Below, piece by piece: positions 44,988 to 55,893 of a DNA stretch of 64,000 bases. The first letter of the stretch is position 1. Every line of letters begins with the position of its first letter. Source of the DNA: Pseudopyrenochaeta lycopersici (lineage: Eukaryota; Ascomycota; Dothideomycetes; Pleosporales; Pseudopyrenochaetaceae). The notes beneath the pieces were generated by a model, which was given only the letters and a program-made list of their open reading frames with translations, ran no database searches and had not been told where the DNA came from. The stretch spans positions 806,001 through 870,000 of the forward strand of contig NHZP01000019.1 in NCBI GenBank assembly GCA_003313425.1, read 5' to 3'. The position numbers and the translations under genes are program-made.

Positions 44988-46751
44988 ATGGCGTTCGCGT
45001 ACAAGCCTCTTCCACACGAGCGCAGCATTCGCCTCCTGCAACTCCATCCTGGGTCGACGGATGACCCCATCCAGTGTTTCTTATTTCCTGCCGATCTCGA
45101 TAGTGACGGCCTCCAGTATGAAGCAATCTCGTATGCATGGGGCGATGCGAACGATCGCAAATCAATCATCTGCGATGGGTGCGTTGTGAGCATTACGCGG
45201 AGCCTCTTCGAGGCCCTGCAACGCTTCCGGTATGTCGGTACCGTGAGGGTTGTTTGGGCCGATGCATTGTGTATTGACCAGCAAAATACCGAGGAGAAAA
45301 ATATCCAGGTGCACCTCATGCATTTGATATATCGATATGCCACAAAAGTACTGATATGGCTCGGACTCGAAGACGATGAGGCGGTGCAGGCCGTGTTCGA
45401 TGCCTTATGCCAGTATTTGACCGGGCTCAACTCTGGGGAAAGTTATGCTTACACAGTCGGTGATCACGTTGTAACACAATTCCGTCGGAAGCTGTCGTTG
45501 TCTTTCGACCCTGAAACAGCAGAGATCGATGCTCTGGGTAGGATTTGTTCGTGTTCTTGGTTTAGCCGGGGTTGGGTGATACAAGAGGCGGCCCTATGCT
45601 CTGAGGTAGACATCTTCTGGGGCCAGGCACAAATACCGTTCGAATGGATTGGCACAGCTGCTTCGGAGGTCTTTGCAGATCCTGGCCGTTCGCAGCTTCT
45701 TATGGATTCTGAGGGGTTTCCTAAAGTGTATAATTGTATCTTGATCTATGCCGCCAAGCAATATCAAGATAGGCAAAACCATCCGGAGCCCTGGAGTTCT
45801 TTCTTTTTTCTGCTCCTCAGTTGCCTGAGGTTCACATTTAGTGATGCAAGAGACAGAGTGTACGGATTGCTAAGCTTACGCACGAGTGACAATGACGCTT
45901 TGAACGGACATCCTTTCATAAAACCGGATTACGGTATCACAGTTCAACAGTGCTTCGAGAAAATTACAAGACGAATGCTTTTTGAGCAGAAAGACTTGAG
46001 GGTGCTCTCGGCCGTTCAACATGAAGTTGGTATCGAAGACGATTGGCCCTCGTGGGTGCCTGATTGGAGTCGTGCGACATCACCGGTCCTAGCTGACGTA
46101 TCAGATGAGCATGTAGCATTAAGAGATGAAGCTATAGTAACGGAAGAGATTTGTGGAGCTCACAAGTGTGTTTGCATTCAGGGTTTCGTTGTCGGTGTCA
46201 TTGATCAGCGATTCGATTTAACCCTAGACGCAGCCAACTTTCACACGGACTTTGACCAATTCAGTCGCGCAAAAGCTCTGCTTCTTCACCTGCAGGATTT
46301 ATACAGCACTGATTGCGTTGCGCACACTTTCGGGAAAGCAATTCAAGAGTACCCATACCACTCCGGATACAAGGAGAATCTCTTTGAGAGCTATCGCTTG
46401 TTTCTTGAGTGGGATCCTGTCGATGGCAGCGACTTGTCCCATGCCTTTGAGCATAACACTTCATCGCCCTATCAATGGGCAGCTGTATTCTATGAATACT
46501 TTACGCGAGCTCTTACTGCGCGGAGACCGATCAAAACGGAGCAAGGCATGCTTGGGATAGCTCACAACGCCGTGCGCACTGGTGATGTTGTTGTACATTT
46601 AATAGGCGGCTCGATACCTTTCGTTCTCAGGCCCACCAACGGTCTTTGGAGATTCGTGGGAGAGTGTTATGCATACGATGTTGTGGAAGGCGCGGTCATC
46701 GAGGAGTGGAGGAAAAGCGGACAATCGGCAGAAAAGTTCTGCATCTATTGA
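44988..46751 (+). CDS. HET-domain protein 1
   Basis: Single exon, 587 residues. The HET domain (heterokaryon incompatibility, PF06985) spans about residues 44-200 with its three blocks: YEAISYAWGD (44-53), VVWADALCIDQQNTEEKN (88-105) with VLIWLG (121-126), and SWFSRGWVIQEAALC (190-204). The C-terminal part is like many HET proteins of this class, ending in a region with VHLIGGSIPFVLRP. Proteins of this family trigger cell death or vegetative incompatibility in fungi when unlike individuals fuse. The gene starts 233 bp after STN1. It looks intact with no frameshift. Confidence 0.93.
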   Translation: MAFAYKPLPHERSIRLLQLHPGSTDDPIQCFLFPADLDSDGLQYEAISYAWGDANDRKSIICDGCVVSITRSLFEALQRFRYVGTVRVVWADALCIDQQNTEEKNIQVHLMHLIYRYATKVLIWLGLEDDEAVQAVFDALCQYLTGLNSGESYAYTVGDHVVTQFRRKLSLSFDPETAEIDALGRICSCSWFSRGWVIQEAALCSEVDIFWGQAQIPFEWIGTAASEVFADPGRSQLLMDSEGFPKVYNCILIYAAKQYQDRQNHPEPWSSFFFLLLSCLRFTFSDARDRVYGLLSLRTSDNDALNGHPFIKPDYGITVQQCFEKITRRMLFEQKDLRVLSAVQHEVGIEDDWPSWVPDWSRATSPVLADVSDEHVALRDEAIVTEEICGAHKCVCIQGFVVGVIDQRFDLTLDAANFHTDFDQFSRAKALLLHLQDLYSTDCVAHTFGKAIQEYPYHSGYKENLFESYRLFLEWDPVDGSDLSHAFEHNTSSPYQWAAVFYEYFTRALTARRPIKTEQGMLGIAHNAVRTGDVVVHLIGGSIPFVLRPTNGLWRFVGECYAYDVVEGAVIEEWRKSGQSAEKFCIY

Positions 46752-46915
46752 ACCCCATAGCCGCGCGGTCATCAATCTAGCTGCAACACCTCTCGTCAGA
46801 ACAGCCAAAGGTAGCATGAAAGCGAAAGAAAGCCCTTGAATATATTCCTCGGGCTTTGTTGTCCTCTCTTTACTTTGCGTAAAGACTACCCAGAATCTGT
46901 AAAATCCAAGGCATA
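46752..46915. other. Short convergent gap
   Basis: 164 bp between the HET gene stop and the stop of the membrane protein gene. Confidence 0.5.
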
Positions 46916-48605
46916 TTAGTTGGCATATGGAAGGTCTGAGCACAAGAGAACTGAAATTTGATGGAGCAAAAGAGAAACTGTCAGCGCATCACAGCGTACC
47001 AGAAGGCGAAGGTTTGCAAATTTGACTCCGCATACTGATACGTGCCAACCAGAATTCCACCCTTTTCTCAAAGGCTTCTTCTCCTCTACCGTCCCGAATC
47101 CTGCCCTCCCCGTGCCTACCCCTTCTCCATCTAGCAATTCCCCATACCGTATCTCCATGTTCAGCAGCTCCTTTGACACAGTTTTTCCTCCAGATTCATC
47201 TCTTATAATAAGTTCCTCCATCTGCGTACGCCCTTTCGTTGTCATGATCCGCAAGAACCCTCCCTCGGCCGAAGCGCCGTTCTGCAACAAAGATCGCATC
47301 CCGATGCACACGAAGACAAAAACAAGTCCGAGGGAGAGCCCATAGGGGAGGATCAAAATAATTGGCTCTGAGAATCGATAGGTGCTGCGGTGTTCGCTTA
47401 TATTCACCAAAACCACGTCTTGCAAGGTTTTCAGGGATAACGCAGAGATGGTGACGTTTATGATGAATTCGTTCAACGTGGTCTCATTAAAAGCGTAAGT
47501 CTTCGTGCGGGTCAAAGCTAGAGCCCTTGTACGAGCTGTCATTGCTTGAGTTTTCTGAGTTCATGGGCCGATGGGGTCTGAAAACCGAATGCTCTAGGCT
47601 TGTGGGAGCTACTTATAAAGTGAGCTGGAGAATGCAAACGATAGACTTAAATTGGCGCATTTGGATTTGCTTTTAGATATAGAAGAATAAAACTTACAGT
47701 TCTTACTGCCTTCTTTGGCCGCCCAGAAAGCTCCTTCAACCCGAGTTCCAGTAAGAAAACCCCTCCAGGGCCATAAAGCAGACCAGTCTCGTTCCAGCTG
47801 TATTTTAAACTCTGCATAGAGGCATCCAATAAAGCAAATGCAAATGCGTTCCAATCCTGTAGTTGCTTATGCATGGTGGTCGTCCAGTTCTTGAACTCTG
47901 GGATTCTACGGGCACATCAGTCCTGTCTACACTCCCCTGTGTTGCGCTAGATCGAAGAGAAAATCTGTAGGTCGCGTTTAATATGGGGAGTAGTGTTGTA
48001 GGATTGTACTTGGAGGAAGTAATCTCTTGAACTCCCTTAAGGTATGGAACATTTAGGTTATATTGCGTCAAAGTAGGCTGACATTCCAGCACCTTTGTTC
48101 GAGCCAGAAGGTTTATCGTGGTACCCACGGTACCAATATCTCCAGGAACGCCATTACGTGTAAACATTGGGTACGTTCCAGTAATGTTGATGTCTGTTAT
48201 TGTCAGTGAGCTTTCGCGATTCCAAATGCTGTTGAAAGTAGTCCATTCAGCGCCGACCGTGAGTCCAACTTTTGCGAGTTGGAACGGGTTCGAGCAAATG
48301 CAGAACAGCTGCTCGATTCGATATATTCGAAGTGAATTTTGACGAACGATGCGCCAGAGGTGCTGTGTAAAAGATGAAATGACGGCCGATATTGAGCACG
48401 CTTTGAACGCGGTTGTAATGAGAAGTGATAAAGCTGTGACTTGTGGCTGCTGGAGGCGACGATCCTCGGTTAGTGTCTCATTGAGCATCTGGAAAAGAAC
48501 GAGGTGGCCGGCGGCGAGTCCGAAGGCTCCATGGATTAGCCATTTGTCTAGTGTTGGAGCTGCGGCCTTACCTGCAAAGAAGCAGCCAAATACAAGGGCA
48601 AGCAT
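46916..48605 (-). CDS. Multi-pass fungal membrane protein of unknown function
   Basis: Reading 48605-47933, 47897-47698 and 47554-46916 gives 503 residues in one frame; the intron joins are 35 nt and 143 nt. The pieces are otherwise in three different frames. The first two helices (SMLALVFGCFFAG and IHGAFGLAAGHLVLF) are followed by ALSLLITTAFKACSISAVISSFTQHLW and IEQLFCICSNPFQLAKV, then a large glycosylatable extracellular part (several N-x-S/T) and a C-terminal helix (ILILPYGLSLGLVFVFVCIGM) and cytosolic tail. This organisation is a large fungal family of unknown function. The first exon is probably incomplete: the frame is open to a TTG at 48698 and one more upstream exon is likely. The 35-nt join contains an ACTGAT branch-like site; without it the gene would be frameshifted. 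Confidence 0.65.
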
Positions 48606-49273
48606 GGACCATGGATATACATAGTTCAATATTTGTACAAAAATTTTAGTGCACTTGTACGCCTGTGATCGTTTGAGCGCGATAGAGAGCCGCTGCAAGG
48701 CAGGTTGCGACTTTAATTATAGAGTTGAAATAAGCTCGCAATGCATCGCAGCCTAATTACACAACAGGCTATCCTTGAATATTACATCCAGCTAGAATCA
48801 GGAATGCACAAAGAGATGCATGTTTGCTGGTTTGATCACCTATCAGGAGGCGCCCGAGGTGTGGCTCCAAAAGGTGTGGCCCCCAAAAGTGCAGGATCAG
48901 TAAACGAGTAATGGAGGGACTTTTAGTCTGAGTCTTTATCATCGATCGCTGCATCAATACCTTGGACCTGAGCGTTGTACAGCCCGAGATCAGAGTGATG
49001 CCAAATATACATGGCAATCCTTCTGATGGATCTATGAGGTCTATAAGTCCTAATATTTTGCCATTCTAGCAGTGCATCAAAGCGCCATCACCAGATGTCA
49101 ACCGGCTTTGGAGTACTTCAAATGAGAAAGTAGGTATTAAGAAAGCGGCGACGCGAAAGCCTTTATGATTATGAGTGGTTTGAATTAATGTCGGTTTATG
49201 GTTGCGGTCCGAGGGAAGACGCCAGGGTGGCGGCTCTGACGGCACCTTCGTTCATAAGTGGGACGATGATATC
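48606..49273. other. Upstream region of the membrane protein gene and 3' end of the DUF1295 gene
   Basis: A missing first exon of the membrane protein gene may lie here. The frame at 48769-49017 has no membrane helix or known domain. No other feature seen. Confidence 0.4.
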
Positions 49274-50324
49274 CTACCAAAACTTTGGAATAAACATAGG
49301 CGTCTCCTTCTTCCACTTTTGATAGTCCTTCCTCTCACCATATCGCTTGTCGTACTTATTCGCGCTTAATGGCACACCGCTAACCTTCAGCAACAAGAAG
49401 CTCACGAACGCTGGACTCGCAGCGCACATGCCCGTCACAAGTAGCTGGCTCAGCGCCGATCCGCTCAGACCAAGAGCGGCTTGAGCAGGTTGGCGAACGA
49501 GCAAGCCTGCAGCAGCAATGGCGATACCAGACCAGAGCGTCGATTCACCGAAGTAGTTCGGGTGCCGCGACTTCGACCAGAGGCCATGTGTGAGAAACTC
49601 TTCAGAGTGCTTCTTCGTCTTCTTTTCTTCGACCCACTTGCTCTTCTGCCTGTCTGCCACGACTTCAAAAGATAATCCAAATACAAAGATCGCAAGACCC
49701 AAGATATCCGTAAGGTATGGCTTCGCCGAGACAGCCGTTCCCAGGGCAGATGCAGCGTATGCGGAACGAGGAATTGAGTTTACGAGGATGACGGGAAGCG
49801 TGCAGAGCGAGACCCACGTAGCTTGCGCGAAGAAGGCGACGTAGAATTTTGAGGGCGAGACGCGGATCTTATCGAAGCGCGAGTCGCGCCCAGAGTCGGA
49901 GGAGATGCGTTGGAAGAGATAGGACCCCACTATCTTTTGATCAGAATTTCCAAATTGGCTTACATTGCTCTAGCATGGAATACCTACATCTTGTCGCCCA
50001 TATTCCCACAGCAGCACTCAAAAGCGCCTGTCTCCACCACCACGTGCCTTGCCCTAGGCCGTTACTACTAAAGTATTCTGCTACACCTCCTGTGATGGCG
50101 CCAGCACTTTTAGCCCGTAGATACGGGAGGAAGAGGCTCAATGCCGTACATGATAGATATGTCAAGCTTCCGCTTAAATCGTAGTAACGCTCCGTCTGCG
50201 CAGCAATTGAGGGTACGGCGACAGCAGTCTGGATGCCGTATGCGAGCGCGACAGAGGGCACGAGCGTGCGAAGCAATGGGCTCTTGAATGCGGTCGCGCG
50301 GAGCAGGGTTTGGAGAAGTGTCAT
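49274..50324 (-). CDS. DUF1295 family membrane protein (steroid reductase-like)
   Basis: Exons 50324-49988 and 49929-49274 give 330 residues; the join restores IWATRLGSYLFQRI. About six to seven hydrophobic segments are visible (for example VAFFAQATWVSLCTLPVILV and LTDILGLAIFVFGLSFEVVAD). The diagnostic block LTHGLWSKSRHPNYFGESTLWSGI is the DUF1295/3-oxo-5-alpha-steroid reductase C-terminal motif, shared with isoprenylcysteine methyltransferases and delta-14 reductases. Endoplasmic reticulum location is likely; the substrate is not known for the fungal members. The ATG at 50324 follows frame opening. Confidence 0.88.
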
Positions 50325-51274
50325 GTTGTTTGCTGTCGCACACGCGTGAAGCTTAGCGCGCAACGCGGATGAGGAGGTAGATTGGAATAATCACAAGATC
50401 CCGGGGTATTCAGGGTCTTTATCTGCCTCAAACCCAGTACCTGACACGCCAATCATTGTACGCGACGCGCATGCTCTTTGTCTGGTCCGAGATGTGCAGA
50501 GATCTGGACTTGCGGTCGCGATCGATGTCGTCACCAGTCGCCTAAAGTAGCGCTAATCAGAGCGAGGGTCGGGCCTCCAGGAAAACCACATGCCAGAGCT
50601 TTGAAGGTATGGACCATGTCAACACTGGATCAGTCGTATGCAACTCGGCACTTCAATGGGCCGACGGCATTCGTAAACTCCGGTTCTAGGTCCGAGAAAT
50701 TCAGACCTGTGGGCTGCCTGCGAGGCTGCAGTTACTCGTTCTTTCGACATACATTGAACGGATGCTTTTAAATAAAGACGATAAACCTCCATACGACTCC
50801 AAAACAAAAATAAATTTAGGTCGTGTGCGGCGTTGGCCATCCACTTGTCGTCCCCAATGTCTCAGTGCGAACGTGCACTCATCAAAACTTTTCCAACAAT
50901 AGTTGCTCCGAACAATTTCAATTTTGCCAATAGAATGCTAATGTTCTCAAGATCTCTGCTTCTTTCCTGATAGCTCGATGTTTTGTCAAACTCCACGCAC
51001 AAATTAATTATGAAAGCAGCACATTCTTCCCACATGCTTAACATTAGCTTGTTAGCAATCAGCAGGAAAGCGTTTGACAAGCTATCCGAGACAACAATTG
51101 CTGTCTCACGCACGGTTCATTATTCGCTATTATAACGAGTTCTGGTAGTATCTCAGTTCAACATCTTTTCCCTTTTCAGCTGCCATCTCGAAGTATACCT
51201 GACACATTAACAGAGCATCAACAACAGTGAAATAATTCTGTCACAGTACTGCTCATCCGCAAAGATTCATCGCA
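50325..51274. other. Divergent intergenic region
   Basis: Upstream sequences of the DUF1295 gene and the CCCH gene. Frames at 50619-50840 and 50862-51113 have no domain and no good start; I do not call them. Confidence 0.45.
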
Positions 51275-52810
51275 ATGGCCATTCAATCTCATTGTTCGTA
51301 TGTTCTACCAGAGGGTCTCCGCTACTATTTCGTGCGTGGCGGTGTCATGGTACCTCTTGTTCCCATCGACCAGTTGCCCTTCCGGCTTCAAGGTGTCCCT
51401 CGTGAGTTGACCCATCGCCAAATATCTGATGAGGCTTGGAAGTTCCTCACAGAGACCGATGAAAAATCATCGACAATCTCCGTTCAGGCCCCGACTACCA
51501 TGTTTCCCACCCAACCAGTCTCTGTGAAGCCCCGGTTTCTAGCTCCAGATCATCATGCGCGGATCGAGTCTCAATCGGTCAAAGTAGAGGGCCCTCGCCC
51601 TAATTGCTGGCCACTTCCCACACCAATCACTGAGACGGCACCAGGGCAGGTTCCTCACTCAACACCAGCATCAGAACCTGAATTTTCATCATCTTTGACT
51701 GACACCTTTGCTTCCATCTATCAGAAGGACGCACATCGTCTCGGATATCGCTCGCCTTACCCCTCCGGCATCGAACCGGATCCATCGAAGAAAGAGTACT
51801 GCACTCACTGGATTAAGACTGGCGAATGTGCCTTTATCTCAATCGGGTGCAAGTATAAGCATGAGATGCCGAGCGTTGAGAAGCTGCGTGACCTAGGCTT
51901 CATTCACGGCATGCCTAAGTGGTGGAAGGAGAAGATGGCCATCCCGGCGAGAGGCCAGACCTGGATGCAGCGTCGCCTGGCTCAAGGTAATGAGGAGGCT
52001 AGTTCCAACGAGGTTCCTGCCCCACGGGTATTTCCAGACCCTTCAACGTTCAGAGCCAGGCATATGGAAGAATCTATTCTACCTAACGACAATGCTCAAT
52101 ATTTGCCTGGTATTCTGAGAAAGCAGACTGTGACTGAAAAACCAACGGCTACCGGCCCGATTCCTCAAAATGAAACAACGCAAGGAGCAACTTCATCTGT
52201 ATTTCATATGTCAGGTCTACTGATCGACCTTGAGGACACGCCGGCTCATCCACCAAGTCCACAGCTGTCCAACATCTCATCAACTAGCGTTGAATCTAGC
52301 AATAATGACACACCAGCTCCTTCGAGTCAAACTTCCACCTCGCCGCGTCCGTCTCCAGTGCTTGCTAATGCCAATGTACAGGACTTGGAAGAAATAAAGC
52401 AGAAAGAGAGCAAGTCTCCCAAAAAGCCATGTATTCGCCGTCACTCTCAGATTTCCTGGACGTCTGAAAGTGAAGACGGTAAAACAACTCCCAAATCAAT
52501 CTCAAAGCGCAAGACTGTTCGTACGGTAGTCCGGTTGTCCACAGTCCTTGCAAAGCAACCCGGTTTGGCAAGATCTAAGTATGCCAGTGTCAAAAGCCAA
52601 GCTCAGGACAAGAACGCGGGGCATCACCGCCGCAGTTCCATCCGCAAAATCTCACAACGGAAGACTACTGGGGGTGGCGTGACTGAATTGCGACCTAGGA
52701 CCGAACGATCTTGTCGGGAAATCTCTCAAAAAAAGAAAGTGGAGAAGCACATACCTATCTCAGGGCAAAAGGCGAGTTCTAGCAACATTCAAGGTACATC
52801 AGCTAAGTAG
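51275..52810 (+). CDS. CCCH zinc-finger protein
   Basis: Single exon, 511 residues. One CCCH finger at about residues 176-196 (C176-x8-C185-x6-C192-x3-H196) in the segment EYCTHWIKTGECAFISIGCK, followed by the conserved VEKLRDLGFIHGMPKWWKEK. The rest is disordered, Ser/Pro/Thr-rich and ends in a strongly basic tail (SSIRKISQRKTTGGG, KKKVEKH). CCCH fingers bind RNA, so mRNA stability or processing is a likely role, but no specific homolog is evident to me. The frame has no breaks. The nearby 3' region has no other gene. Confidence 0.85.
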   Translation: MAIQSHCSYVLPEGLRYYFVRGGVMVPLVPIDQLPFRLQGVPRELTHRQISDEAWKFLTETDEKSSTISVQAPTTMFPTQPVSVKPRFLAPDHHARIESQSVKVEGPRPNCWPLPTPITETAPGQVPHSTPASEPEFSSSLTDTFASIYQKDAHRLGYRSPYPSGIEPDPSKKEYCTHWIKTGECAFISIGCKYKHEMPSVEKLRDLGFIHGMPKWWKEKMAIPARGQTWMQRRLAQGNEEASSNEVPAPRVFPDPSTFRARHMEESILPNDNAQYLPGILRKQTVTEKPTATGPIPQNETTQGATSSVFHMSGLLIDLEDTPAHPPSPQLSNISSTSVESSNNDTPAPSSQTSTSPRPSPVLANANVQDLEEIKQKESKSPKKPCIRRHSQISWTSESEDGKTTPKSISKRKTVRTVVRLSTVLAKQPGLARSKYASVKSQAQDKNAGHHRRSSIRKISQRKTTGGGVTELRPRTERSCREISQKKKVEKHIPISGQKASSSNIQGTSAK

Positions 52811-53253
52811 GACTCTACGGTGTGCTCAGGAACAGCACCTGTCACCAAAGGAAGTGAATTGTCTCAGCTCCATCCTTGATGTCAGTAGTAGCTGGTGATA
52901 TATGCAAGTCATGGGACGTTTAGTATAGCAGAGGTTGTTTGAGGTCCGGTCAACAAACCCTTCCTTGCATCAGGCATAGATATGGGTATTGATTTGTAAA
53001 GATTGTCCTCGCACACGGGTCTATAGAAGGTACATGAAAGTGAAGGACTACTGCACTAACAATCTAAACTTTGTCCGATATGGCCCAGTGAAAATAACCT
53101 AAAAGTCTATAAAAAAGTGAGTGGGGGAAAGTCAAAAATGCGACGGTGTGCACGGTTCTAATAGCTTTATTATTACTGCAGCTTATTTCCTAGCATTTGT
53201 GCTGTCCTTTTGATAATTTTCTTTCGTCTTCCTACAATATCCATCCGATCCAC
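52811..53253. other. Convergent intergenic region
   Basis: 443 bp between two convergent genes; contains the 3' untranslated regions. A low-complexity AT tract lies near 53,095-53,120. Confidence 0.45.
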
Positions 53254-54427
53254 TCAAGCCTCGTCAGGATCCGACGGCACCCCACCATCAAACCTCTCGC
53301 AAGTCGGCATGCGGTAATCTGTAGCTCTTGTTAGCATCATCAAAACTTCTAGGTCACTTTGCAACCATCTGCCATCCTATGAACCCGTTTAAAAAGCGCT
53401 AACTTACAATCACCCTCTGGACTCTCCCAGAAGTCCGAATTCTTCATGTAGCAGAAATCCGTCGTCTCGCTCCACCACGTCCCATTGGAGTTCGTCAAGC
53501 ACTGCAGCCATACTTCATCGTTGAACTCATATGTCTTCTCGGTTTTGCATGATTCCTTTGCGCATGAGCGGCAGTAGGCGTATTCTTCGCCCACAGTGAC
53601 GTTGATGAGATACATGACGCCGAGAGAAGCAGGTTCAGCGATGGGTGCAGGTGCAGTCTCAGGTTCTGCGTCGCGTTTATTAACATCGCTGGTGCCGTTT
53701 TCGTTGTGGTGCTTTTCGATCTCTAGCAGCGGGATGGGACCGCAGTTCTCTAGGTAGGTAATATCAGGTTTGGAGTAGAGGTTCTTCTGCGCGACGTAGC
53801 AGTTGTTTGTTGTTTTAAGCCAATAGCTGAAGTATGTGTCAGCGTCTTGTTCTGTTACTGTCTCGAGGCTTGGTAGCTTACGGATCGTCGATGATAAGCT
53901 GTCCTTCGGGATACCAGCAGGTCAGCTCGACATCTGTGTTTTCCCTCAGATATGCGATGACATCGCAGTTTAACTCCGGGCAAATCCTGCATTCGGTTTT
54001 ATATTTGAGCGTTGCGTCTTCGATAGTGAGATGCTGTTCTTCTGATTCGGGGCCGCAGTATGCAAGATCGGTTTCATCTGTCATGGCAGTCGTCAGTCTA
54101 TGGACATTTCTAACACTGCTTCAAACAGATATCGTGAAGCTCACATTCTCCATCGTACTCCAACACATCGTACTGTGTGATATAACATCCAGCCTCACTC
54201 TTCAGCCAAAGCCGATCACCCATAATCTTTGTGCCACGGGTCCAGCATGTTACGTTGAGTCTATCTTGCCAACCATAGTATAGCTGGTTTGGGCAAAGCG
54301 AGCGTGGGCATGTTTTGCACTCCGTGTTGTACTCCGCCTCCGTGGTGATGTACGGCTTTATCTCACCGAGTACAGATGGGGAGACGAGAAGAATGGTAGA
54401 GAGAAGCGAGAGCGTTATAAGACCCAT
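53254..54427 (-). CDS. Secreted protein with three Cys-rich SH3-like modules
   Basis: Four exons (54427-54115, 54077-53882, 53826-53408, 53318-53254) give 330 residues with the reading frame closed throughout; introns are 37, 55 and 89 nt. Signal peptide MGLITLSLLSTILLVSPSVLG. Three repeats of about 70-90 residues follow, each with a C-x2-C-x4/5-C opening (ECKTCPRSLC, ECRICPELNC, YCRSCAKESC), then a CW or QC position and a CY position. A linker has N-glycosylation sites and a Lys-Arg (NKRDAE) that may be cut by Kex2. The pattern resembles bacterial-type SH3 repeats, but that is an inference. Function unknown; a secreted carbohydrate- or wall-binding role is possible. The 37-nt intron has a CTGAC branch-like motif. 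Confidence 0.72.
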
Positions 54428-55198
54428 CTTTGGCTAAATACTCTATAGTAGGACAAGAAAGCAATGCCGTCAAGCGAGGGCAAAGAACTGGAGGAAGACG
54501 CAATAGCAGAGAGTAGATACGGTGCAGGGCAAAGATAATAATACCCCACATTGAGATCCATGCCGTGCATGTTGAGGAGCTGTCAGATCATCGGTCACAT
54601 TGGGATCGGGTTCCGAGGATATATGGTCTCGTATCTGTAGGTGGGAGAGGGGTTACAGATACATATTGAACTTGACGCAAGTGGAGTATGGTCTATTGCA
54701 ATCTTAACATGGCGCAAAATCCAGAATCTATGGTCGAAAAATGCTGACAACTTTAGATGTTTTGAGGTTCCGGAAATCTAATTGAACGGTGGTTGATTCA
54801 TAAATGAATACTTTCATGTTGCCGCGGAGGTCGCGTGTCCAACGAGCAGCAGTGGCACAGGCTGCATGTAATTTCACCAGCCAATATCTTAAGGCCTCTT
54901 AATTATATGACAGGCTGCAGTGATCGACATCTTAGGGTACGCTTTATGAGCCGCATATAGTGGGCTGGGCAATTTCAGGCTAAGCTCGGGCGGGGAAATA
55001 CCGATTGGAAAATTGTAACATACAAAATCGAGGAGCAAGAAGTTCTCAGAAAAAGATGCGAGCTCTCTTGCAAATGTTGAATGGAAAAATTCCAGGCACA
55101 TTAGTGCTTTGGAATACAACGAGCTGAAGCTTGTGTTTCTTGCCATTTCTTCCCCCTGCGAAAAGCTTTAGAATATCCCTCCCCTGGAAGTACTTCGT
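54428..55198. other. Intergenic
   Basis: Upstream region of the three-module gene and the 3' side of the cytochrome-domain gene. The minus frame at 54889-55146 has no domain and no start support. Confidence 0.4.
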
Positions 55199-55893
55199 TT
55201 AACCTAGGAAAGACCTGGCAACCTTTGGCGCGGCATAGGCTTTCCATGTATCAAATTTGTCGCTCCTTGCCTTGCTTAGGTCAAATACAGCCCTGCCTTG
55301 AGCAGTATGCTTTGAAACCGTGGACGCGGGATTGGTAACCTGAGCTGGTGCTGCTGAATTCAGTGCAAACCCAATGCTAGGCGCTGTGTCTGTTGTCTTA
55401 AAGGTAGTGCCATCAGATTGAATACACTTTGAGCAAAGGAATGTGTATGTCCAGTGTGTACTATTGACGTAAGTACCATTTGCGATGGGGGATTGTGTGA
55501 AGGTGCCAGTCGCCACGGCTGGGGAGCCATAGTTGCTAGTCAATTATGAGCGCTACCGTTGAAAATATGAAAGAAGGATGAGTGAGAAGCATACGCAGTC
55601 TTCCTAAAACTACCCACAACAGCTTGCGCATTTGGCCAAGCGACAATCAATAATTTGTTCAGCATGCCTCCTCCTAGACTGACGCCACTCCATCCTGTTC
55701 CCTTCCCGCCAATCGTAGCAATGAAGTCAGTGTTGGCTGTAGCATTGGTAGGTAGCGCCAGCCCAAAGAACATGCCGCTACTATGCTGAAAGGTGTTGAA
55801 CGTGATACCGGACTTAGCATCGGTGTATGGAGCTGGTGTTTGAGCAGCTGAAATGGAGGCAAGCGCAGTCGTGAGAAGAGTAGACAACTTCAT
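55199..55893 (-). CDS. Secreted CDH-type cytochrome b (DOMON) domain protein
   Basis: Exons 55893-55595 and 55535-55199 give 211 residues across a 59-nt intron. Signal peptide MKLSTLLTTALASISA. The single domain matches the cytochrome domain of cellobiose dehydrogenase (PF16010): TPAPYTDAKSGITFNTFQ, then GWSGVSLGGGMLNKLLIVAW, and a C-terminal HWTYTFLCSKC. Likely heme ligands are Met41 (SSGMFF) and the His in THWTY (about 127), as expected for a Met/His b-type heme. No flavin domain is attached, so it is a free heme domain of the sort that passes electrons to lytic polysaccharide monooxygenases. The start at 55893 is the first ATG; the frame above begins at GTG. Confidence 0.83.
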
